Part shown: piece after piece, positions 32,617 through 38,318 of the stretch
How positions within the stretch are numbered: the stretch's first letter is position 1
Layout: every line of letters starts with the position of its first letter
NCBI RefSeq assembly: GCF_004769635.1
Contig: NZ_RQGH01000029.1
Location: 1 to 38,318 of the forward strand
From: Leptospira jelokensis
GTDB lineage: Bacteria > Spirochaetota > Leptospiria > Leptospirales > Leptospiraceae
DNA: 38,318 nt
Reading direction: 5' to 3'
Translations under genes and position numbers: made by a program
The notes under the pieces: model-generated
What the model was told of the DNA's origin: nothing
The model's input: the letters and a program-made list of their open reading frames with translations, nothing else
The model's database searches: none

Positions 32617-33986
32617 ACAAGTTTTCCCTTTAAGGTTGCACTGGTAGCTTGTTCAATTGTTACATTCACAGTTTTTCCGATCCAATCGGATAAGTCTGAG
32701 GAATGGCCTTCAGGGATTGGAAAAACAACCATACGCCCGCAATGCGATCTACCACATAACTCTTGTTTTGATTTTTTCGAAGTATTTTCGATTAAAATTG
32801 AAAAAGTTTTTCCAATTTTCGAAATATTTTTTTCTAATGAAATTTTGGTTTGTAACTCAACAAGTTCTATCAATCGTTTACTTTTTGTTTCTTCCGGTAC
32901 ATCATCAATAAATTTTCGTTTTGCAATTGTACCTTCACGTTCAGAATATTTGAACATATAAGACATATCAAACTTCACTTTGTTCACAACTTCTAACGTT
33001 TCCTGAAACTCTTCTTCTGTTTCCCCAGGGAAACCCACAATGATATCAGATGTGATTCCAATATCTGGTATCACAGACTGAATCCTTGCTACTAGTTCCA
33101 AATATTCTTCCTTTGTGTAACTTCGTTTCATATCACGGAGTACCTTAGAGCTACCAGCTTGTAAAGGCATGTGGATTTGTGATGAAAAACGTTCTTCTTT
33201 TGCCATGAGTGAAATTAGATGGTCAGGAAAGTCTTTTGGATGAGGGCTTGTGAATCTTACTCGTTCTATCGTTGTTTCTTTTAAAATGGATTCAACAAGA
33301 GCACAGAAATCATAACGTTCAAAGGAATAACTGTTTACATTCTGTCCGAGCAGTGTGACTTGTTTCACACCCATCGATTCCAATTCTTTGATCTCTCGGA
33401 TGATCGATTCTGGTTCACGGCTCCTTTCACGCCCTCTGGTGTAAGGTACTACACAGAAGGTACAAAAATTATTGCAACCACGCATGATTGTGACAAAGGC
33501 TTGGATGCCATTCACTACTTTTGGTTCCAATTCATCATAGGTTTCGGTTCTGGAAAGTCTAGTGAGTTGGACATCCCTTTCCCCGGCGCGGATATTTTGA
33601 ATGAGTTCAGGAAGGGTTCTGTAATTGTCTGGCCCAACGATGAGATCCAGAGGTAATTCTTGGTTGAAAAGGTCCTCTCCTAAATTCTGTGCCATACACC
33701 CAAGCACTCCAATCACAAGATTGGGGTTTTTCTTTTTTAAGTAACCGAGGGATTGTAATCTGCCATAGATTTTCGCATGGGCATTTTCGCGAACAGCGCA
33801 GGTATTGAGAAAGATGATATCACTGTCTTCCACCGAATTTGTGGTTTCGTAATGTTCCTTTCGGAACAATTCTTTAACGATGCCAGAATCGTATTCATTC
33901 ATTTGGCAGCCATAGGTCTCCACATAAACCTTTCCCAATTGGATGGAAGGGGGTGTTTCCTGGCTTTCTGTGACGGTTGGGTTCAT
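32613..33986 (-). CDS. miaB: tRNA-2-methylthio-N6-dimethylallyladenosine synthase
   Basis: This 457-residue radical SAM methylthiotransferase adds the 2-methylthio group to i6A37 of tRNAs that read UNN codons. It has the UPF0004 domain with Cys27 (YGCQMN), Cys63 (NTCAVRE) and Cys97 (GCMAQ) for the auxiliary cluster. The radical SAM motif is Cys171-x3-Cys175-x2-Cys178 (CNNFCTFC), followed by the typical [12 protein letters not shown]-terminal TRAM domain binds RNA. GQNVNSY, typical of MiaB, separates it from RimO and MtaB. It is divergent from the J-like gene with 62 bp between starts and is coupled to the LptF/G gene downstream. Confidence 0.96.
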   Translation of the reverse strand: MNPTVTESQETPPSIQLGKVYVETYGCQMNEYDSGIVKELFRKEHYETTNSVEDSDIIFLNTCAVRENAHAKIYGRLQSLGYLKKKNPNLVIGVLGCMAQNLGEDLFNQELPLDLIVGPDNYRTLPELIQNIRAGERDVQLTRLSRTETYDELEPKVVNGIQAFVTIMRGCNNFCTFCVVPYTRGRERSREPESIIREIKELESMGVKQVTLLGQNVNSYSFERYDFCALVESILKETTIERVRFTSPHPKDFPDHLISLMAKEERFSSQIHMPLQAGSSKVLRDMKRSYTKEEYLELVARIQSVIPDIGITSDIIVGFPGETEEEFQETLEVVNKVKFDMSYMFKYSEREGTIAKRKFIDDVPEETKSKRLIELVELQTKISLEKNISKIGKTFSILIENTSKKSKQELCGRSHCGRMVVFPIPEGHSSDLSDWIGKTVNVTIEQATSATLKGKLV

Positions 33987-34048
33987 ATTGGTATCATTTC
34001 CCAGTAAAATTCCTTGTAAAGCAAAGAAGAAACGAAACTAAAGGGTAT

Positions 34049-34651
34049 ATGGCCTGGACAAAACGGGAAACCTACTATGAAATTTTGGGCATCCCTAGGC
34101 ATGCCACACGCGAAATGATTGAGGAAGTCTATACCTCAGAAATTGCCTTTTGGAAACTACTCACAACAAGTGGTAGCATCGAAGCAAAAGAAAAAATCTT
34201 AGAACTAACAAAAGCCTACCTGACCCTTTCCGACCCAGATGGACGAAAGCGATACGACAAAGAACTAGACTTTACATTTGTCCTTCTGGATGGAAAAGCC
34301 AAAGACCCGGAAATCGAAGAAGCCTACGATGTATACCGCCTTGCTCATAAAAAATCCTACCACGAGATCCTAAATGAATTCAGCAAATTCCGAGAAGAAA
34401 TGGGGGAAACACTTTGGATTTTGAAAAAAACAACCATTTACTTGGTGGGCAATCTTTTGTTGTACGCAGGGATTGTTTTGTATCGCTCTTTTTTCATCCA
34501 ACCCAGTCAGACGACAGCACCGAATGAACAAAATCCTTTTGATACTGTTTCCCTATTCTTTTTATGTTTTAGTTTTTTAGGTTATTTATGTTTCCGTTTT
34601 CTGTATTTACCAAAGCAACTGGAAAAAAGACGCCTTCAAAAACCAGGTTGA
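34049..34651 (+). CDS. Membrane protein with J-like domain lacking HPD
   Basis: This 200-residue protein starts at ATG 34049 with AAAGGG just upstream. The frame is open further back but there it overlaps miaB. Residues 9-72 follow the DnaJ pattern (YYEILGIPRHATREMIEEVY ... EKILELTKAYLTLSDPDGRKRYD). The HPD tripeptide needed to stimulate DnaK ATPase is absent: the loop between helices II and III reads FWKLLTTSG. Two membrane segments follow (about 121-143 and 160-185). It may be a J-like docking protein rather than a co-chaperone. The 3' end overlaps the convergent DUF1574 gene by 16 bp. Confidence 0.75.
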   Translation: MAWTKRETYYEILGIPRHATREMIEEVYTSEIAFWKLLTTSGSIEAKEKILELTKAYLTLSDPDGRKRYDKELDFTFVLLDGKAKDPEIEEAYDVYRLAHKKSYHEILNEFSKFREEMGETLWILKKTTIYLVGNLLLYAGIVLYRSFFIQPSQTTAPNEQNPFDTVSLFFLCFSFLGYLCFRFLYLPKQLEKRRLQKPG

Positions 34652-35775
34652 ACCGACTTTGGAAATAGAATGGGTAATAAATTGGGAAAACATGCCCCAC
34701 TCAAATGGAGGGAATCCACAAAATCCTTACACTTCCAATTGGAATCCAAACTAGGGTCCACAACCGTAAACTTTGAATTAGGAGTTTTGGAAACCAATCC
34801 CACTTCCTTTCTTATTTCTGAATTGAATTTATCCAGTAAACCATCCAAAGCCATTCGTTTCCTTAATGGTTCCGAAACAACAGGAAAATAAACGATCACT
34901 GGGATTCCAGTCCCTTGTAACTTCTGTAACATTCGTTTAAAAAAATAAATTTGTGTCGGAGATAAACTTTGGCCTTTTAAATATTGATTGTACATAGCCT
35001 CTGCATCTCTTTCTAAAAACACATCCATGTTGGCAAATTTGATTTCATTTGGAAGGGCTCCAAACTTCACACGGTTCACCAATTTAATTTTGTCAATGTA
35101 TCCTCGTTTGTGTTCTTTTCCAGTAATCCCTGCTGTCATACCAGGAAAAAAACCAATTTCAATTTCTTTGTTATTTGCTTTGATTGCAGTGGGATCGAGT
35201 GGATACTTGTAGAGAGCAAATAATTTTTTAAGAAAATAAACTTCCGCTTCATCAACAGAAAATCCTTTTGCATTGGTTTGCCAAGGGTCCTTCGCTCTGG
35301 ATCGAAAAAAATCAATGTTTTCAAGGACGTAACCTAAATCATAAGAACCATTGAGAGAATAATCAATGGAGGCACGCGAAAATAAAAGTGGGTCCACTTC
35401 GATGAGCACATACCGAAGCTTTAATTTTGTTTCTAAAACACGTTCCAACCAATAGGCTTGGAAACTAGGAGGACCAAAAGGAGCAGCATAATTAAACGAA
35501 TTTGTGTTTGGAAAATATGTTTCCAACATTTCTGAATCAAATTCACCAGAACGGGAGCTACCAAGGATCAATCCAATTTGTTTGTTTGGATTTTTTTCTG
35601 CTTCCTCCAGCATAACCTCAAACAAATCTTCTTTTAATTCATAAAACTTCCGTTCGATTTTTTTCCAACTGTACGTATTCTCTACGACCACTGGTAAAAA
35701 AAATAATTTATCAATACAAAAAAGTAAAAATGCTAAAACCAAAGGATATAAAACAACAGGAAAAGATTTTTTCAT
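34636..35775 (-). CDS. DUF1574 SGNH-like protein, partner of MBOAT acyltransferase
   Basis: This 379-residue protein has an N-terminal signal anchor (VVLYPLVLAFLLFCIDKLFF) and an extracytoplasmic domain of SGNH-hydrolase type. Block I is LGSSRSGEF (Gly72, nucleophile candidate Ser74 or Ser76), and the C-terminal D-x-x-H is Asp354-Ser-Leu-His357. DUF1574 is a family known mainly from Leptospira. In related pairs (AlgI with AlgJ/AlgX, DltB with DltD) the MBOAT protein exports acyl groups and the SGNH protein transfers them to a polymer. The MBOAT gene ends one base before this start, so the pair is almost certainly co-translated. The acceptor, likely LPS or another glycan, is inferred. Confidence 0.8.
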   Translation of the reverse strand: MKKSFPVVLYPLVLAFLLFCIDKLFFLPVVVENTYSWKKIERKFYELKEDLFEVMLEEAEKNPNKQIGLILGSSRSGEFDSEMLETYFPNTNSFNYAAPFGPPSFQAYWLERVLETKLKLRYVLIEVDPLLFSRASIDYSLNGSYDLGYVLENIDFFRSRAKDPWQTNAKGFSVDEAEVYFLKKLFALYKYPLDPTAIKANNKEIEIGFFPGMTAGITGKEHKRGYIDKIKLVNRVKFGALPNEIKFANMDVFLERDAEAMYNQYLKGQSLSPTQIYFFKRMLQKLQGTGIPVIVYFPVVSEPLRKRMALDGLLDKFNSEIRKEVGLVSKTPNSKFTVVDPSLDSNWKCKDFVDSLHLSGACFPNLLPILFPKSVQPGF

Positions 35776-35776
35776 A

Positions 35777-37201
35777 TTAGAATTGGAAGTAAATAAACTC
35801 CGTTCCTCCTGGTGCTAAATAACCGAGTAAAATTGTGATGACGATCGAAAAGAGAAGTAAAAACGTAAAACTCTTTGTCGTTGACCAATTTTCTCTAGGG
35901 AAACTTGGTTTTGTTTGTAGATAATTCAATAAAAAAGTTAACAATAAGGAATATCCGATTTTTTCCATTTGGTTAATCCTTTCACCACTTGCATTGGTAA
36001 ATGTACGTGTGTACATAGAAACCGCATTATGGACGCTAGGTGCACTGAAGAAAGGAACAGACAAAACAAAAAATGAAAAAGTATAAAGAAATCCAGCGAA
36101 CTTTTTCCATGGTTTTGGTTGGCCCTCTTTTGATTTGAAAAATAAAAGATCTATTTTCCTTTCAAAACTCAACATAAATCCATGTAAAAAACCCCAAATC
36201 ATAAAGGTAAAATTTGCACCGTGCCAGAATCCTGCCAATGTGAAAGTAAGCATTAAATTGAAATACCCTCGGTATTCAGAAACTCGCGAACCACCTAATG
36301 GAAAATAAATGTAGTCTTTGATCCAGGTTGCAAGAGTCATATGCCAACGAGTCCACAATTCCCTTACTGATGTGGCAAGGTAGGGTGCATGAAAGTTTTC
36401 AGGTAAATTGATGCCCAATAATTTGCCTAAACCACGAGCAAGATCGGTATACCCACTAAAATCACAAAAGATACGCGCCATATAACCTAACATCGCTGCC
36501 AAATTGGAAACACCATCATAGGCATCAGGATTTATGAAAATAGGATCAATTACGGAAGAAAGATTATCCGCAATCACAACCTTTTTGAATAAACCTAAAA
36601 AAACTAAATAATATCCTTCAAACAACTGTTCCTTTTTGGCATTCCAAACTTCAAGTTGGTAAAAGAATTCTCCGTGTCGGACAATGGGACCTGCAACAAG
36701 TTGGGGAAAAAAGAAAATGAAAAGGCTATATTGCAATAGATTTGGATTTTCATTTGCATTACCCCGTTTTACATCTATCGTATATGCAACCATTTGGAAT
36801 GTATAAAAACTGATTGCGAGAGGCAAAGTGATGGAATCAAAACCAAACTGTGATTGGAAAAAAGTTTGTACGGCTCCTTCCGAAAAAAAGGCACTCCCTG
36901 TGATCTCAAATAAAATCGACCAAAGAAAGTAAAAGTACTTAAATAGGAAAAGATTTCCAAAATTGATGAATAACGAAACTGGATACCATACACTCGTTTT
37001 GTCCTTCAATATCTTTTTGTTCATCCAGTGGTTTAGGCAAACTAAAGACAAAAAATGAAATGCAAACGGAATCGACCAAGCTGCATAAAATACAAATGAC
37101 GCGAGGAATAAAAATACCAAGCGGTATTGGCCTCGGACCATCCAATGGATCCCATACACGACCAAAAAGAACAAGAGGAAACTAAGCGATGTAAATTTCA
37201 T
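35777..37201 (-). CDS. MBOAT-family membrane O-acyltransferase (AlgI/DltB-like)
   Basis: This 474-residue protein has about ten hydrophobic segments. It carries the MBOAT signature: RELWTRWHMTLATWIKDYIYFPLGG, with the first conserved His region, then LAGFWHGANFTFMIWGFLHG, with the catalytic His in FWHG. DFSGYTDLARGLG is typical of the AlgI group. It moves acyl groups, commonly acetyl, across the cytoplasmic membrane for O-acylation of extracellular glycans. The stop is one base from the start of the DUF1574 gene. It lies 25 bp downstream of the rRNA methyltransferase gene on the same strand. Confidence 0.92.
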   Translation of the reverse strand: MKFTSLSFLLFFLVVYGIHWMVRGQYRLVFLFLASFVFYAAWSIPFAFHFLSLVCLNHWMNKKILKDKTSVWYPVSLFINFGNLFLFKYFYFLWSILFEITGSAFFSEGAVQTFFQSQFGFDSITLPLAISFYTFQMVAYTIDVKRGNANENPNLLQYSLFIFFFPQLVAGPIVRHGEFFYQLEVWNAKKEQLFEGYYLVFLGLFKKVVIADNLSSVIDPIFINPDAYDGVSNLAAMLGYMARIFCDFSGYTDLARGLGKLLGINLPENFHAPYLATSVRELWTRWHMTLATWIKDYIYFPLGGSRVSEYRGYFNLMLTFTLAGFWHGANFTFMIWGFLHGFMLSFERKIDLLFFKSKEGQPKPWKKFAGFLYTFSFFVLSVPFFSAPSVHNAVSMYTRTFTNASGERINQMEKIGYSLLLTFLLNYLQTKPSFPRENWSTTKSFTFLLLFSIVITILLGYLAPGGTEFIYFQF

Positions 37202-37226
37202 TCTAAGATTTCACCAATATTTTTCT

Positions 37227-38318
37227 TTATATTTCTCCATCAACCTGAATCACAAGCCCTTTTAAGTATTCACCCTCTGGGTGGAAAATGGAATACCCGT
37301 GGTCCGGACTTTGGGTTAAGTGGTGCAAAACTCGAACTTTTTTTCTCGCATCCTTTGCCGCACCGAACACAATTTTTTTGAATAAATCGCCAGAAATATG
37401 TTGGGAACATGAAAAGGTAAACACGAGGCCACCCTCTTTTACCTTTGAAATTGCTTTCATATTGATTTCCTTATACCCCCTACTAGCCTGCATTACTGTG
37501 GAAACATTTTTTGTAAAAGCGGGAGGGTCCAAAACGATTAGGTCATAAAAGCCTGTTTCCATGTTTTTTAGATAATCAAATGAATCCATAACCAATGATT
37601 TGTGTTTACCGGTTTCAATTTCTTTGGTTAGGCCATTTAACATTAAATTTTTTTCACAAAGGTCCAAAGCTTGTTTTGATATATCCAAACTGTGTACTAA
37701 TTTTGCCCCATTTAACAAAGCATAAATGGAAAATGCCCCTGTATAAGCAAAGGTATTCAAAACTGTTTTGTTTTTGGCATAATAACCAAGTAAGAGGCGA
37801 TTGTCCCTTTGGTCTAAAAAAAATCCAGTTTTTTGGCCAAATGGTAAGTCCGCTAGGAAATGGATTCCATGTTCAAGGAATTTGGTTTCCGTAAGAGTTC
37901 CTTTCAGAAGAGAAAAACTTTCGCCTTTTGGGTCTTCCTTTTTATCCCGTTTTTCGATAATGGTTTCAAAACCCATACCATCGAGGAATTGCACTAAATC
38001 CTTTCGTAATCGGATGGCTCCAGGAGTTTTTAATTGTAGAACGGCTGTTTTGTCATAGACATCCACAACAAGGCCAGGCACTCCATCCCCTTCTGAATGA
38101 AACAATCGAAATCCATTTGTCTCTTTCGGCAAACAACTTTGTTTCAAATGCAAAATGGCTTTCCATTTTTCAAACCAGTAATCCTTGTTTTTTCCATCTT
38201 CTGTTTTGCGAAAGGAAAACAAACGGATCCGAATTTGGCTCCCAGGATCAAAAAAACCCCAGGCCAAAGAAGAACCATCATGTGCTTGTACTTCGACAAT
38301 ATCCCCCGCACTTGTTCC
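37227..38318 (-). CDS. RlmI-like 23S rRNA cytosine-C5 methyltransferase (5' end outside window)
   Basis: The frame continues to the right edge: 17 further codons upstream of TTG 38267 read GTSAGDIVEVQAHDGSS, joining LAWGFFDPGSQIRIR, the PUA-domain sequence of RlmI proteins. The TTG is therefore internal and the gene is cut by the window. After the PUA part come the EEHG-like linker (FLEHGIHFLADLPFGQKTGFFLDQR) and the SAM-binding motif I region (NTFAYTGAFSIYALLNGA). Motif IV is LDPPAF and motif VI is FTFSCSQHIS with the catalytic Cys. The E. coli homologue makes m5C1962 in 23S rRNA. It precedes MBOAT on the same strand with 25 bp between them. Confidence 0.88.
   Translation of the reverse strand, partial: GTSAGDIVEVQAHDGSSLAWGFFDPGSQIRIRLFSFRKTEDGKNKDYWFEKWKAILHLKQSCLPKETNGFRLFHSEGDGVPGLVVDVYDKTAVLQLKTPGAIRLRKDLVQFLDGMGFETIIEKRDKKEDPKGESFSLLKGTLTETKFLEHGIHFLADLPFGQKTGFFLDQRDNRLLLGYYAKNKTVLNTFAYTGAFSIYALLNGAKLVHSLDISKQALDLCEKNLMLNGLTKEIETGKHKSLVMDSFDYLKNMETGFYDLIVLDPPAFTKNVSTVMQASRGYKEINMKAISKVKEGGLVFTFSCSQHISGDLFKKIVFGAAKDARKKVRVLHHLTQSPDHGYSIFHPEGEYLKGLVIQVDGEI

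Noticed and set aside
1..38318. CRISPR arrays, tRNA or rRNA genes, insertion sequences, prophage or integron parts
   Set aside because: No regularly spaced repeats, cloverleaf-like sequences, transposase, integrase or phage structural genes were seen on either strand.

Overview
The window reads as a contiguous piece of spirochaete chromosome, most probably Leptospira. The sequence is AT-rich and genes are tightly packed on both strands. The gene content fits that genus: a DUF1574 SGNH-like protein (a family I know mainly from Leptospira) beside an MBOAT acyltransferase, an OmpL47-like repeat protein, futalosine-pathway menaquinone synthesis (mqnC), LPS-export and heptosyltransferase-like genes, lipoprotein-like signal peptides and frequent TTG starts. 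I see no tRNA, rRNA, CRISPR array, insertion sequence, phage gene or integration site. No stretch above 300 bases lacks a gene. The species is inference.

Layout. Positions 1-1755: the end of an M20 amidohydrolase, a crotonase-fold gene whose promoter carries a perfect 14-bp palindrome, and a convergent MarR regulator. Positions 1774-5251 (minus): an overlapping run of thiolase-like, GT9 glycosyltransferase and M24 aminopeptidase genes that reads toward marR. Positions 5331-8444 (plus): bacterioferritin, THUMP-type RNA methyltransferase, N-acetylglutamate-synthase-like protein and DCC-family protein, each joined to the next by a 4-nt stop/start overlap; the methyltransferase appears to start at AUA. 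Positions 8425-11302 (minus): lysine-2,3-aminomutase-like radical SAM enzyme, ATP-grasp ligase and haem-oxygenase-like diiron oxidase, also joined by 4-nt overlaps. Positions 11355-14257 (plus): HAD phosphatase, GerMN-domain protein, membrane diguanylate cyclase and a strong terminator.

Positions 14264-18274: a lipoprotein-like gene and mqnC (minus), divergent from a large membrane Fe-S oxidoreductase (plus). Positions 18299-22042 (plus): LysM/FecR protein, OmpL47-like secreted protein and membrane PP2C/SpoIIE phosphatase, a likely envelope-sensing unit. prfC follows on the minus strand. Positions 23765-27791 (plus): a secreted TPR/NHL/VWA-like protein and a secreted TPR protein, both starting at TTG with good ribosome binding sites. 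Positions 27757-30953: small genes of mixed orientation, including an SRPBCC protein, methylglyoxal synthase, a secreted helical protein and a pseudo-receiver/coiled-coil protein. Positions 31024-33986 (minus): miaB and an LptF/LptG-type permease. Positions 34049-38318: a J-like membrane protein without HPD, then (minus) an RlmI-like rRNA methyltransferase cut by the window edge, an MBOAT acyltransferase and its DUF1574 partner.

The best candidate for an undescribed system is the KamA / ATP-grasp / diiron-oxidase cassette at 8425-11302. It resembles a minimal pathway that makes, oxidises and ligates a lysine-derived amino acid; HDO and ATP-grasp enzymes occur together in the Streptomyces bes (beta-ethynylserine) pathway. 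Other notable items are the probable AUA start at 5804, a synthase-type NAGS with a decayed kinase domain, a thiolase with Ser in place of its nucleophilic Cys, and an intrinsic terminator inside the 5' end of an open frame at 18345-18379.
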